Assembly (NCBI GenBank): GCA_035532935.1
Contig: DATKQE010000008.1
Span: 1-64,000, forward strand
Source of the DNA: DATJLY01 sp035532935
GTDB taxonomy: Bacteria > Pseudomonadota > Alphaproteobacteria > ATCC43930 > CGMCC-115725
Direction of reading: 5' to 3'
DNA length: 64,000 bases
The notes under the pieces: model-generated
What the model was told of the DNA's origin: nothing
The model's input: the letters and a program-made list of their open reading frames with translations, nothing else
The model's database searches: none
Program-made: the position numbers and the translations under genes
Part shown: piece after piece, positions 52,844 through 64,000 of the stretch
Numbering within the stretch: position 1 is the first letter of the stretch
How the letters are laid out: every line of letters begins with the position of its first letter

Positions 52844-53776
52844 TCAATCGACAATGATCTGGGCGTCGGGCGCGCCGTCACCGACGACGAGACCGAGCAA
52901 CCGGTCGGCGTCGCCGACCGAACGTACCGGGCCGATGCGCACCCGGAAGAGATAGGTGCCGTTGACTTCCGTGTTGCTGACATGGACCGGACCGAGCTTC
53001 GCGAGCTTCGCCTTGAGCCGGTTTGCGTTTTCGCGACGGGCGAAAGCGCCGGCCTGGATGTAGATGTTGGTCGGGCGAACTGCGACACTCATCACCCGTT
53101 CGGACAACAGCGGCGTGTAGTTGCGCGGCGGCTCGGGCACGGGCTGCGGCGCGCGCCGCGCGGGCGGCGGCAGGTCGTCTTTGGCGTCGTGCACGCCGGC
53201 CGGAATCGGCAGCTTCGCCGCAATCACCGGCGCCAGCGGCATCGCCGGCGCCGATTCGGCGACCGCCTGGCCCGAGGCACGCTCGGCAAGAAGTTTCGCC
53301 TGGATGCTCTCCGGCGCGAGGATGCGGACGCGCACCTTGGCCGTACCCGACGCCTCGAATCCCAAAAGCTGCGCCGCCCGGCGCGACACGTCGATGATGC
53401 GGCCGCGCGCATAGGGGCCGCGGTCGTCGATGCGCAACTCGAGCGAGCGCCCGTTCTCGAGATTGGTCACCTGGACAATGCTCGGCATCGGCAGGGTACG
53501 GTGCGCGGCGGTCAGCCCGTTGATGTTGAAGACCTCGCCGTTGGCGGTGTACTTGCCGTTGAAATCCTCGCCGTACCACGAGGCGATGCCGGTCTTGTCG
53601 TAAGTCAGATCCTCGGCGGGATAGTACCAGACGCCGTCGATCTGGTAGGGCTTGCCGACCTTGTAGACGGGATGCGGCACTGCCGCCGGCGCACCACCAT
53701 AGGGCGGCCGCGCGGCGCAGGCCGCGAGCAATATCGCCAGTCCGCTCAGGCTCAGGGTGAGGACAAGACGGCGCAT
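52844..53776 (-). CDS. rlpA: Septal ring lytic transglycosylase RlpA
   Basis: 310-aa outer-membrane lipoprotein: lipobox 'ILLAAC', double-psi beta-barrel with 'GIASWYGEDFNGKYTANGEVFNINGLTAAHRTLP' and 'RIDDRGPYARGRIIDVSRRAAQLLGF', and a C-terminal SPOR domain ('IYIQAGAFARRENANRLKAKL') that binds denuded septal glycans. rlpA next to dacA is typical. Confidence 0.94.
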   Translation of the reverse strand: MRRLVLTLSLSGLAILLAACAARPPYGGAPAAVPHPVYKVGKPYQIDGVWYYPAEDLTYDKTGIASWYGEDFNGKYTANGEVFNINGLTAAHRTLPMPSIVQVTNLENGRSLELRIDDRGPYARGRIIDVSRRAAQLLGFEASGTAKVRVRILAPESIQAKLLAERASGQAVAESAPAMPLAPVIAAKLPIPAGVHDAKDDLPPPARRAPQPVPEPPRNYTPLLSERVMSVAVRPTNIYIQAGAFARRENANRLKAKLAKLGPVHVSNTEVNGTYLFRVRIGPVRSVGDADRLLGLVVGDGAPDAQIIVD

Positions 53777-53815
53777 GAACGAGCCGTGGGCTCTCGCATC
53801 GAAAGATGACGCAAT

Positions 53816-54781
53816 CTACGGGTGAGCGAGACTATCGGCAAGATCGCCGACGGCGATGGCGAAATAGTGGGAGTTATTCCACTTCAGGAGGACGCGGAAA
53901 TTGTCGTAGACGAGAAAACCGGGCCCCGTCGGCCCGGCGGGGAGGATGAGGCTGGCTTTGCGCGCCTCGGCCGCGAGCGGTTTCCCGTCGACTCGGCGAA
54001 TGCCCATGGCCGACCAGTCGCCCAGCGGACGCGCGCCCGTCTCGGCAGAGGGCGCAAGGCCAGGCGGCAGCGCCACCGCATCGCCCCAGCCCTCGCCACG
54101 GCGCCATCCGGCGCGGGACAGATAATTGGCGATCGAGGCGAAGACGTCATCGCGCCGGTTCCAAATGTCGGGCGCGCCGGTGCCGCGATAGCTCACGGCA
54201 TAGGCAAGGAAGCTCGACGGCATGAACTGGCTCTGCCCCATCGCGCCCGCCCACGAGCCCAGCATGCGCCGCGGGTCGATGTGCTGGCGGTCGACGATGC
54301 GGAGCGCGTTGAGGAGTTCACTGCGGAAGAACGCCGCGCGCCGCCCGTCATAGGCCAGCGTCGCCAGCGCGGGGATCACCGGAAAATTACCGACGACGTG
54401 GCCGAAATCGGTCTCGATACCCCACAGCGCGACGATGAAGCGCGGTGCCACGCCGAAACGCGCGCCGACCGCGTCGAGCAGTGCCCGGTTCTGCGCGAGA
54501 TGTTCGCGCGCCTCGACCCGGCGCTCCGGCGTCACCACCCGGTCGATGTATTGCGCAAAGGTGAGCGTCGTCTCCGGCTGACGGCGGTCGAGCTCGATGA
54601 CGCGCGGCAGCAATGTCACCCCGGCCAGGGCCCGGTTGAGCGTCGGCCGCGATATGCCCTGGGACAGCGCCTCGCGCCGCACGCCGTCGAGCCAAGTCTT
54701 GAAATCGCCCGGCGCCGCCCTCGCCCGCCCGTACCCGAGGGACAGCAACAGCGACAGGCCCAAGCCGCGGCGCGAAATCAT
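53816..54781 (-). CDS. mltB: Lytic murein transglycosylase (MltB family)
   Basis: 321 aa with an N-terminal signal ('GLGLSLLLSLGYGRARAA'). Catalytic Glu in 'ALWGIETDFGHVVGNFPV', then 'RRMLGSWAGAMGQSQFMPSSF' and 'WNRRDDVFASIANYLSRAGW'; the C-terminal part has 'VYDNFRVLLKWNNSHYFAIAVGDLAD'. GGGAGAG precedes the ATG at 54781. It clusters with dacA and rlpA. Confidence 0.92.
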   Translation of the reverse strand: MISRRGLGLSLLLSLGYGRARAAPGDFKTWLDGVRREALSQGISRPTLNRALAGVTLLPRVIELDRRQPETTLTFAQYIDRVVTPERRVEAREHLAQNRALLDAVGARFGVAPRFIVALWGIETDFGHVVGNFPVIPALATLAYDGRRAAFFRSELLNALRIVDRQHIDPRRMLGSWAGAMGQSQFMPSSFLAYAVSYRGTGAPDIWNRRDDVFASIANYLSRAGWRRGEGWGDAVALPPGLAPSAETGARPLGDWSAMGIRRVDGKPLAAEARKASLILPAGPTGPGFLVYDNFRVLLKWNNSHYFAIAVGDLADSLAHP

Positions 54782-54824
54782 GTCTCTCCCATAATCGAAA
54801 CCGCGCGCCGAGAAAAGACCAAGA

Positions 54825-55646
54825 TCAACGCGCTGCTGCGACCAGCGCGCGCGCCTTGTCGCGCAAGGAATCGGGCCATGGCGCCGACCGCCGCGCCGCA
54901 AGGTCGAAATGCACGCCGGCCTGATAGAAGCGCGCCAGCGCCCGGCCATCCCTCGACGCCGCGAGGCGGTGCAGCATGGCGAGCGACGAACGCCCGACCG
55001 CCACGACCTCGCTCGCGACGACGAGGCCGTCCCCTGCTCCCGCCGCCGGATCATCGATGGCGAGCCGCGTCTCGAATGTGGCGAAGCCGCGCCCGGCGTC
55101 CTGCCGATACGCATGGGTCATGCCCACCGCCTCGATCACGTGCAGGCATGCATTCGAGAAGCGATGGAGACAGGAGGACAGGCGCAGCCGCCCCGCTTCC
55201 GTCTCGTCCGGCTTGACGCGGTCGCGTCCGGAGGGAATCGGGCCCGCGCCGGCCGGCCATTGCAGGGGTGGAAATCGCTGCCATTCGAGCGCGTCCGCGG
55301 CCGGCACCGCGCCGTCCGCGGGTGCGAGCGGCAGCACGACCTGCTCGGCCAGCGTGGTGCGCGTCGCCGCGCCGCCGGCGACGGCCTCGTGCGCGATCCG
55401 GATCGCCTGCGGCGATGAGTCGAGGACGGCGCTGCGAATGATGAACCCCTCGCCCGCCCGGAACTCGCGGTGATAGCTGGTGTCGAGCGCCAGCGTGCGC
55501 CAGCGGCCGCCCGGGGCGCGGCGTTCGAGCAGATCGCGCGCCGCGTCGTCGAAGCGCTCGCCATAAAAGGCGATGTTGAGATGCCCGAAGGCATCGCATT
55601 CCCAGGCGGCGACACCGCCACGATAGGTTTCGACGAACCCGCCCAT
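54825..55646 (-). CDS. Tandem-hotdog acyl-CoA thioesterase-like protein
   Basis: 273 aa. The first hotdog has the 4HBT-type motif 'WECDAFGHLNIAFYGERFDDAARDL' (Asp...GHxN), and a second, less conserved hotdog follows from about residue 150. Substrate is unknown. Downstream neighbour is mltB on the same strand. Confidence 0.75.
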   Translation of the reverse strand: MGGFVETYRGGVAAWECDAFGHLNIAFYGERFDDAARDLLERRAPGGRWRTLALDTSYHREFRAGEGFIIRSAVLDSSPQAIRIAHEAVAGGAATRTTLAEQVVLPLAPADGAVPAADALEWQRFPPLQWPAGAGPIPSGRDRVKPDETEAGRLRLSSCLHRFSNACLHVIEAVGMTHAYRQDAGRGFATFETRLAIDDPAAGAGDGLVVASEVVAVGRSSLAMLHRLAASRDGRALARFYQAGVHFDLAARRSAPWPDSLRDKARALVAAAR

Positions 55647-55922
55647 GGATGTGGCCGTTATGCTAGGCGCGGGAATGGAGCGTCTCGACGCGCCGCTGCG
55701 ACTGACCGAGGCCGACTGTCATCCCCCCCTCCTGTCCCCTGACACCGGCGCCCTATAGCATGCCCCCGCGTGCAACCGAAATCGGCGGCCGCTCGTGCGC
55801 CGGAAATTGACGAAGGTGCGCCCAAATGAGACAAGGCCGCCTGGTCACGGTGCAGCGCGGCAAGACCCGAAAATTTCATCACGTGAGGCTGAAGCCAACA
55901 TTTCCTGCAAAGCGGGTGTGCG

Positions 55923-56468
55923 ATGGAGAATCACGAATCGGCGGCTGAGCTCGGCTATGGAGCCTCGGCCAAATCGCTGCATTGGCTGGTGGTGTTCTTG
56001 CTGGCGGTGCAGTTCGCGCTGGCCTGGACCATGCCCGATATCGATCGCGGGACGAAGCCCGAAGGGCTGATCGCATGGCATCTCGGGATGGGAGCGGTCA
56101 TTCTTGTGGTCGCAATCCTGCGGCTTTTGTGGAACCTTGCCCGTCCAGTGCCGCTCATCACCGAGAACGTGCCGGCGTGGCAGAGCCGCGCGGCGCGGGC
56201 GACGCATGTCCTGCTCTATGTTCTCTTGATCGCGCTGCCGCTGATGGGCTGGGCGAACGCCTCGGCGCGCGGCTGGAGCGTGAGCCTGTTCGGGCTCGTC
56301 CCGCTGCCGCTGCTGCTGCCGGTCGATTCGCCGCTTGGCCGGGCGCTCGGCGGTGTCCATGCGGAAGCGGCACTGGTGCTGCTGGGCCTGGTCGGCCTCC
56401 ACGTCGCGGCCGCGTTCTATCACCATTTCCTGCGCCGCGATGCGGTGCTGCGGCGGATGCTGCCGTGA
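55923..56468 (+). CDS. Cytochrome b561-family membrane protein
   Basis: 181 aa, four membrane helices. Heme-ligand histidines are in 'SAKSLHWLVVFLLAVQFALAW', 'IAWHLGMGAVILVV' and 'GLHVAAAFYHHFLRRD'. E. coli CybB-type proteins move electrons from quinol or superoxide at the inner membrane. One of only two plus-strand genes right of the provirus. Confidence 0.9.
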   Translation: MENHESAAELGYGASAKSLHWLVVFLLAVQFALAWTMPDIDRGTKPEGLIAWHLGMGAVILVVAILRLLWNLARPVPLITENVPAWQSRAARATHVLLYVLLIALPLMGWANASARGWSVSLFGLVPLPLLLPVDSPLGRALGGVHAEAALVLLGLVGLHVAAAFYHHFLRRDAVLRRMLP

Positions 56469-56577
56469 TGCGTCCGGGTCGACGGCGCCGGGCGCAGCGG
56501 GAAAACTGGCTCTGCCGTCCCGCCGCGGCTATGGTCGATGAAACCGGGGACGCAGTAAGCGGATATGGGAGGGGATC

Positions 56578-57228
56578 ATGACGATGCGGGATCAGGCGGG
56601 CCGGGTCTCGCCGGGGGGCGGACAGGGAGCTTGGTGGACATCGCCGGTCGTCGTCCTTCCGGTCCTGGCGTTGATCGCCAATGCGGGGGTCTATCTCCTC
56701 GCGACCAAGGGCGTCAGCTTTATCGTCCCGATCGAACTCATCGGCGGTTTCGCCTATCGCTTCGACCCGTCGGTTCCGGTGCTCGAGGCGCTCATCCTGG
56801 CGTTCGGCCTGTGGTGCTGGAGCAACCTGTCGACGGCCAGCGCGTTCGTTGCCGCGGTCGTGTTGTTCGTCCTGCGGGTCGCGGTAGCGTTCCTGTGGGG
56901 CTACCTGATGTCGAAGGTCATGCCGCTGCTTCCCGACGCGGTCCTGACCATGCCGACATCGTTCTACGGCCCGCTGTTCCTGGCGACCGCGGTGACGGGC
57001 GCGAGCCTGCTCCTGGTCCTGGCGATCTACGAGCCGGCCTTCCGCGCCTGGTGGCCGTGGATCGTGACGCTGCTCATCTGGGCCGGTGGCGCGACATGGC
57101 TGTTTGAGCTTTATCACGACCAGTTCATCACCCGCCTGTCCTACCATTGGCTCTACGAGATCGTGCGCGCGCTGGGGTTCATCCCGATCGGCTACGCGTT
57201 CCGACGGCCGCTACGGCATTTCCACTGA
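56578..57228 (+). CDS. Membrane protein of unknown function
   Basis: 216 aa, about six hydrophobic helices, starting after a Gly-rich leader. 'GFAYRFDPSVPVLEALILAFGLWCW' and 'YHDQFITRLSYHWLYEIVRALGFIPIGYAFRRPLRHFH' are the least hydrophobic conserved-looking parts. No family recognised. Its 3' end overlaps the convergent DUF2459 gene by 18 nt. Confidence 0.7.
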   Translation: MTMRDQAGRVSPGGGQGAWWTSPVVVLPVLALIANAGVYLLATKGVSFIVPIELIGGFAYRFDPSVPVLEALILAFGLWCWSNLSTASAFVAAVVLFVLRVAVAFLWGYLMSKVMPLLPDAVLTMPTSFYGPLFLATAVTGASLLLVLAIYEPAFRAWWPWIVTLLIWAGGATWLFELYHDQFITRLSYHWLYEIVRALGFIPIGYAFRRPLRHFH

Positions 57229-57861
57229 GGCCGGCGCCGGCAGTTGGTCCATGACCTGGCTGGCGAAGACGACGCCGGTCGTGCTCACGCCGAGCCCGGC
57301 AGCGGCGAGCGCATCGGCCGTCCAGGTATTGCAGGTGCGGGCAAGGTTGTAGCTTCCATTGGCGGCGTAGAACGCGCTGCCGGGATAGGGACCGGCGCCG
57401 ATGCGCCGCGGCGCGGCGTTCGCGTCCTTCGCCAGCGCGTCCCATAGATACCGCGATAAACGTTCGGCGCCGTCCGGCGGCAGCTTCATGGCGACGGCAT
57501 TCGCTGCGCCGGCGAATGCCGCCGGCGAGCCCGCGAGCGGGATGACCAGCATGACCGCGGGTCCCGGCACCATGGCGCGCAGCACGTCGGCGAGACCGGG
57601 ATCGGTCGCCATGTAGTAGGCGCGTGCACCCCAACCGAACACGACGTAGCGCGCCGCGCCGACTTCCGGGCTCAGTGCCGCCAGCAGACCAGTGATTTCG
57701 GCCCGCGGCAGGGCGATCTCCGTGTGCCAGCCGCCGGCGAGCGCATAGACCACCGGCTGCCCCGGCGCCGCGGCGGCAATGGGATGGATCGGGCGCGTGC
57801 CGCAACCGACCAGGACCGGCGCCAGCGCCAGCAGCCACAGCCATCGCCGCAAGCGGATCAC
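57211..57861 (-). CDS. DUF2459 family lipoprotein
   Basis: 216 aa from GTG 57861, chosen because it gives a lipoprotein signal ('WLWLLALAPVLVGC'). Family pattern: 'GWHTEIALPRAEITGLLAALSPEVGAARYVVFGWGARAYYMA' and 'YNLARTCNTWTADALAAAGL'. TIGR02117-type proteins often sit near polyhydroxyalkanoate genes, but none are seen here. Function unknown. Confidence 0.8.
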   Translation of the reverse strand: MIRLRRWLWLLALAPVLVGCGTRPIHPIAAAAPGQPVVYALAGGWHTEIALPRAEITGLLAALSPEVGAARYVVFGWGARAYYMATDPGLADVLRAMVPGPAVMLVIPLAGSPAAFAGAANAVAMKLPPDGAERLSRYLWDALAKDANAAPRRIGAGPYPGSAFYAANGSYNLARTCNTWTADALAAAGLGVSTTGVVFASQVMDQLPAPASVEMP

Positions 57862-57862
57862 G

Positions 57863-58198
57863 TCACCGCCGCGATAGCGACAGCCGCACGCCCCACCCGA
57901 TCGCCGCAATCTCGCCGATCGACTCGACATAGCGCGTGCCGCCGGCATCTTCGAACACCGAGCAGCGGAAGCGATAGGCGACGCCTTCGACTGTCAACAC
58001 GCCCTGATACTGCTCGCTCACGCCGCCGTCGGGACCGTCGGGATAGGCATAACGCGCGACCGGATCGCACACGATCTGCACCGAGCGGGCAAGTCTCAGG
58101 CTGACCACGCCTGCGGTGGCGTCGGCGATAGCGCGTTCGAAACTGATGCCGAAGCGGGTGAGGAGATAGTTGTCGAGAGCGGTGGCGACATCCTGCAT
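57863..58198 (-). CDS. Small protein of unknown function
   Basis: 111 aa, soluble, beta-rich: 'ATAGVVSLRLARSVQIVCDPVARYAYPDGPDGGVSEQYQGVLTVEGVAYRFRCSVFED'. It ends just before the DUF2459 start (1-nt gap), so the two are probably co-transcribed. No family recognised. Confidence 0.65.
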   Translation of the reverse strand: MQDVATALDNYLLTRFGISFERAIADATAGVVSLRLARSVQIVCDPVARYAYPDGPDGGVSEQYQGVLTVEGVAYRFRCSVFEDAGGTRYVESIGEIAAIGWGVRLSLSRR

Positions 58199-58311
58199 AT
58201 GACCCTCCGGGCAGGACCGCCGAGACTATGCCTATAGAACGAACAAATCAAGAACAATAGCTGGCCATTCCCGCCGCTTCCACCGTCGCGCCGAGACCCC
58301 TGCCCGCCTGC

Positions 58312-58506
58312 TCACCAAAGCGGCGAATTGGCCCAATCCGTTTGCATTTGCTGGTCTGCCAGCGCCTGCGAGACCTTGGCCTCGAAATGCTGCCAGTTGG
58401 CCAGCGGCATCTGCGCCGCGCCGGCGGAAGCCCCCTCGATCCGCGACACGATGCAGAGTGCGATCGTAAAGGCCGCAAACAGCGTTACGTAATCCTCGTT
58501 CGACAT
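58312..58506 (-). CDS. Small membrane protein of unknown function
   Basis: 64 aa. N-terminal helix 'YVTLFAAFTIALCIVSRI', then a soluble tail ending 'MQTDWANSPLW'. The ATG at 58506 has only a GAGGA directly adjacent, so the start is uncertain. No family recognised. Confidence 0.4.
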   Translation of the reverse strand: MSNEDYVTLFAAFTIALCIVSRIEGASAGAAQMPLANWQHFEAKVSQALADQQMQTDWANSPLW

Positions 58507-58611
58507 TCCTCGACGCGATTCCCGTCCTGGCGTGCCGGCATGCTGCACTGCACGCATCACACCCCACGCATATCGCGGGCCAGCCGCATCCCGGCCCCGC
58601 AGCCGGCGACG

Positions 58612-60022
58612 CTAGCGTTCGTGCAGGCTGTCCTGGCGGAAGCGCAAAAGCGGCGAGAGCAGATAGCTGATCACGCGGCGCGATCCGGTCTTGATCTCGA
58701 CGGTGACGGCCATGCCCGGGGTGAGGCTGACGCGCCGGCCATCGACGTCCATCGTCGTGCGGTCGAGCGCGACTCGCGCGGTATAGACCAGGTCTTGGGC
58801 ATTGGCGTCGCCGATGCCGGTCTGGTTCGGCGCGATCACACTGGTGTCGGCGCGATTGCGCGTCACCGCATCGGCCGATACGCCCAGCACCTTGCCGTGC
58901 AGCAGCCCGTATTTGGTGAAGTTGAAGGTGTCGACCTTGATCTGGGCCGTCTGGCCGGCATGGACGAAGCCCACATCCTGGTTCGACACCAACGCCTCGA
59001 TCTCGAGATGGCTGTCGCGCGGCACCACTTCGAGCAGCGCCTGCGCCGGTGTGACGACGCCGCCCACCGTATGCACGGCGAGTTGCTGCACCGTGCCATC
59101 GACGGGTGCCGTAAGACGCTGCAGCCGGGAGCGCTCGGTCGCCTTCACCAGGTCCTGTTCCAGCCCCGCGACCTTTTGCTCCGCGGTCGCGAGCTCGTTG
59201 AGACGGTCGCTGCGATAGGTGGCCTCGAGCTGCACCCGCGTCGCATCGAGGCCGGCAATCGCTTCGTCGTCCGCCTGCATCGTGCTCGCTTCGACCGCGA
59301 GCTGCTTTTGCTGATCGACCAGTTCGCCTTGCGTCTCGAGATAGGTGAGCTTCGATCCGTATCCCCTGTCCGCAAGGTATTTGCGGATGTCGGCGCGCTG
59401 TTTCAGCAGCGGGATCGTCGCCTGGAGCTTGGCGATGGTGGCGGCGTGCGACTGGCGCTCGGCCGCCTTTTCGCTGCGCTGGCGCTCGAGTGCGGCGATC
59501 TTGGCGCGCTGTTCGGCCACCTGGTTGAGGACGAGCTGGCGTTCGGTGGCGACGAGCGCCGGATCGGCGCCGGCAGGCGGGTCGAATGCGGCGAGCGGAT
59601 CGTCTGCCCCGGCAATTTCGGCCTTGAGCCGCGCCACGTCGACCCGCGCCGCCATGACATCATCGCGCAAGTGGTCGCGATCGGCATCGCTGATCGTCGG
59701 ATCGAGCTCGATCAGAACCTCGCCCGCCTTGACGCTCTCCCCGTCCTGCACATGGATGGCGCGGACGACGCCGGTCTCGAACGGCTGGACGATTTTGGTG
59801 CGCCCGGTCGGGATGATCTTGCCCGGAGCCGTGGCGATGATGTCCACCTTGCCAATGCTCGCCCAGGCAATGGCCAGGCAGAAGGCCGCGATGATGGTGA
59901 GCGACAACGCCCGGCCGAGCGGCGAAGGCGGCGTCTCGACGATCTCGAGCGCTGCCGGCAGGAACGCCAATTCGTCGCGCCGGCGCAGGTCGCGGGCGGC
60001 GGACGCGAGCATCGGCACCGCC

Positions 60023-60036
<14 letters not shown>
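58612..60036 (-). CDS. Type I secretion adaptor (HlyD family)
   Basis: 474-aa periplasmic adaptor. One N-terminal membrane helix ('LTIIAAFCLAIAWASIGKVDIIATAPGKIIPTGRTKIVQPF'), then the biotinyl-lipoyl-like domain split by a long coiled-coil hairpin (about 130-300, many Ala/Gln/Leu/Arg), and the HlyD signature near 'GLLHGKVLGVSADAVT'. The ATG at 60036 overlaps the end of the ABC gene by 14 nt. The outer-membrane TolC partner is not in the window. Confidence 0.92.
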
Positions 60037-62170
<2,134 letters not shown>

Positions 62171-62268
62171 TTTTTGACGTTGCGGCGGAAGCTGTCGAAG
62201 CGGCGCAGGATGCGGTTAACGATAGGCGGTCGGGGCTAACGCCCGCTTAACGTGGCACCGGAGAGACA

Positions 62269-62294
62269 AAGGGCGATCCCGTGGGATCGCCCTT
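62269..62294 (-). terminator. Strong hairpin between repeat-protein gene and transporter genes
   Basis: AAGGGCGATCCC (62269-62280) pairs perfectly with GGGATCGCCCTT (62283-62294) around a 2-base gap (effectively an 11-bp stem with a 4-nt loop). On the minus strand it follows the repeat-protein stop and is trailed by TTTGTCTCT. It may terminate most transcripts so that the secreted protein is made in excess of its transporter. Confidence 0.65.
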
Positions 62295-62338
62295 CGCCGA
62301 AAGCCAAGCCCGATGCGTCCGGGCCGTCGTCGTTGCGC

Positions 62339-64000
62339 CTAGGCAGCCTGCGTCGGCGGCGTGTAGGGATTGACATAGAGCTGCCCAAGGGCCGAGTCGG
62401 TGTAGGAAACGACCGTGCCGCCGCCGGCATCGGCGCTCGTGTGGAACGCGCCGGTTGCGGACGTGTAGTTGCCCAACAGCAGGATCGTCGCGCTGTCGCT
62501 GGCCGAATCGCTCACGGTCAGGGCAGTCTTGTCCGTGGTCGCGTTGAAGGCTCCGACGAGAAGATTGACAGACGCATCAAGGATATCAGTGAAGTCGATG
62601 CTGCCGGTATTGGTGAGGTTCTCGACGGTCGCGGCGTTGGCATAGGTCGGATCGGTTGGAGACGTTGCCGTGAGGTTGTGCGACGCGCCGATCAGTTGCG
62701 TATTGCCGTTGAGGATATAGGTGTCGCCGCCGCCGTCGCCGACGCCGTTGGTCGAGGCCGTGTTGCCGGTCGCAAATATTTGCGACGTATAGGGATAATA
62801 CGAAGCGCCGACGGTCCCGGTGCCGGCAATCATGACGTTGCCGGTTCCATCCGGACCGAAGATGGTGTCGCCCGCGCCGTTGCCGATCACCATCAGATTG
62901 TTGTTGCCGGACGCCATATTCAAAGTGTCTTCAGCGCCGTTACCGGCGAACATCTCATTGCCGGTGCCCGTAAAGATGTTGCCGGTGTCGCCGTTGCCGT
63001 TGCCCAGGACCAGGAGGTTGTTATCGCTGGACGTGGTATCGCCCAGGAATCCGACGCTGATGGTGTCCCCCTGAGAAATGGCGCCGGTGCTGGCAACGTC
63101 GTTGAGGACGAGCGTATCGTGCATCGCGGCGCCGCCGTTCTGGACGACGAGGATCGAGTCGCCGATGCCGGTGCCGGCTTGCGCGTTGTTGCATTCGCCG
63201 GCGCCGACCAGGAGCGTGTCGTTGGCGCCATTGCCGGCACTGAGAAGGTTTTCGTTGGCGGTCTGCGCCTGACCGTCATCACCGTTTGCAAGCGAGAGAA
63301 AGGCGCCGTCGCCATCGCCTGCGTAAAGCGAGTTGTGGTCGCCGGACCCGACGAAGATAGAATCCCCCGTCCCGTTGCCGAGCACGAGCGTATTGTAGTC
63401 GGCGGTGCCGCCGAAATATGCGGCAAAGATGACATCGAAGTTGCCGTCGCCGGCGACGAGGAAATTTCCGCTGCCGCCGTCGAGATTGAGAGTATCGCCG
63501 TTGCCGGCGCCGGCGATGAGCACGTTATTGTCGCCGCTGCTGAGGGTGCCGAGCGTCGATGTCAGATATGTGCCGATATTGAGGAAGTCGCCGTTGGCGT
63601 CGCCGGAGACGAGCGTATTGCCGTTGCCGCTGCCGACCGACAGCGTGTTGCCGGCGGTGTTCGTGCTCAGGTCGCTGGTGGAGAGGCAGTTGCAGTCGCC
63701 GGTTCCGACCGTCAACGTGTCGCCGCTGCCCGTCCCGGCCTCGAGGTAGTTGTTGTTGCCGGCCACGACCGTGAGCATATCGCCGTCGCTGTTGCCGGCG
63801 ACGAGCATGTTGCCGTTCGACATCGTCGCCGTGTTGCCGACCGTCAGCACGTCGCCGCTGCTGTTTCCGCTGACGTCGGCGGTCTCGAGCAGATTGTAGC
63901 TGCCGTATCCGACCGTCAGGGCGTCGCCATAGCCGGTGCCCGCTTTCAGCGTGTCGTGCGTCCCGGAGTTGACGACGGCGATCGCATCGTTGTTGCCATT
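62339..64000 (-). CDS. Type I-secreted Gly/Asn-rich repeat protein (5' truncated)
   Basis: At least 553 codons; the frame stays open to the window edge, so the N-terminus is missing. It is built of about 20-residue repeats of the form GNGNGDTL-x-VG-x-GN-x-N-x-L-x-AG, recalling but not equal to the RTX nonapeptide. The last ~130 residues are non-repetitive ('NTGSIDFTDILDASVNLLVG', ending 'YVNPYTPPTQAA') and resemble C-terminal type I secretion signals. Possibly a biofilm or surface-layer protein. Next to HlyB/HlyD genes on the same strand. Confidence 0.82.
   Translation of the reverse strand, partial: NGNNDAIAVVNSGTHDTLKAGTGYGDALTVGYGSYNLLETADVSGNSSGDVLTVGNTATMSNGNMLVAGNSDGDMLTVVAGNNNYLEAGTGSGDTLTVGTGDCNCLSTSDLSTNTAGNTLSVGSGNGNTLVSGDANGDFLNIGTYLTSTLGTLSSGDNNVLIAGAGNGDTLNLDGGSGNFLVAGDGNFDVIFAAYFGGTADYNTLVLGNGTGDSIFVGSGDHNSLYAGDGDGAFLSLANGDDGQAQTANENLLSAGNGANDTLLVGAGECNNAQAGTGIGDSILVVQNGGAAMHDTLVLNDVASTGAISQGDTISVGFLGDTTSSDNNLLVLGNGNGDTGNIFTGTGNEMFAGNGAEDTLNMASGNNNLMVIGNGAGDTIFGPDGTGNVMIAGTGTVGASYYPYTSQIFATGNTASTNGVGDGGGDTYILNGNTQLIGASHNLTATSPTDPTYANAATVENLTNTGSIDFTDILDASVNLLVGAFNATTDKTALTVSDSASDSATILLLGNYTSATGAFHTSADAGGGTVVSYTDSALGQLYVNPYTPPTQAA

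Overview
The window comes from a GC-rich alphaproteobacterial chromosome, probably Rhodospirillales-like. The evidence is the dusB-ntrB-ntrC-ntrY-ntrX cluster followed by a D-amino-acid transaminase, hfq and hflX; a MucR/Ros zinc-finger regulator; a fused ispDF; a glyA-nrdR-rib-nusB-thiL cluster; a ubiquinol-cytochrome c chaperone gene; and many ATGA/GTGA operon overlaps. No rRNA, tRNA, CRISPR array or insertion sequence was seen.

Layout: 1-3.8 kb is the end of a branched-chain amino-acid ABC operon (livM fragment, livG, livF, a DUF6867 membrane protein, the binding protein). Then come mucR, rpiB, glyA, nrdR, the riboflavin genes ribD-ribE-ribB-ribH, nusB, thiL, a FliL-like secreted protein and the H+-pyrophosphatase hppA (to 14.2 kb). 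14.2-21.4 kb holds bamE, a bc1-complex chaperone, a YceD-like gene, a Rieske oxygenase, a Crp-type regulator, a secreted protein, pncC, pgpA, ispDF and a CcsA-like membrane protein. 21.5-33.9 kb is the nitrogen two-component cluster, transaminase, HAD phosphatase, hfq, hflX, a beta-hydroxyacid dehydrogenase and mazG.

The outstanding feature is at 33,879-45,024: an 11,129-bp integrated tailless provirus. It is bounded by a 17-bp direct repeat, and the left copy completes a 28-bp site matching the XerCD dif site. The element carries an HUH rolling-circle Rep, a P-loop packaging-type ATPase, a candidate double-jelly-roll capsid protein, a lytic transglycosylase and about ten small membrane proteins with a single hydrophobic segment. 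It has no integrase, portal, terminase or tail gene, so integration by host XerC/XerD is the simplest inference. Chromosomal gene direction flips across it (31 plus/7 minus on the left, 2 plus/17 minus on the right), as expected at the replication terminus. The insertion separates mazG from a metallo-hydrolase gene whose stop codon lies inside dif.

Right of the provirus (45-55.6 kb) is a minus-strand housekeeping block: metallo-hydrolase, tatD, an acetoacetate-decarboxylase-like gene, an orphan response regulator, metG, holB, tmk, dacA, rlpA, mltB and a tandem-hotdog thioesterase. 55.9-58.5 kb has a cytochrome b561 and small unknown genes. 58.6-64 kb is a type I secretion locus: HlyD-like adaptor, HlyB-like ABC transporter and a large glycine/asparagine-rich repeat protein that runs off the right edge.
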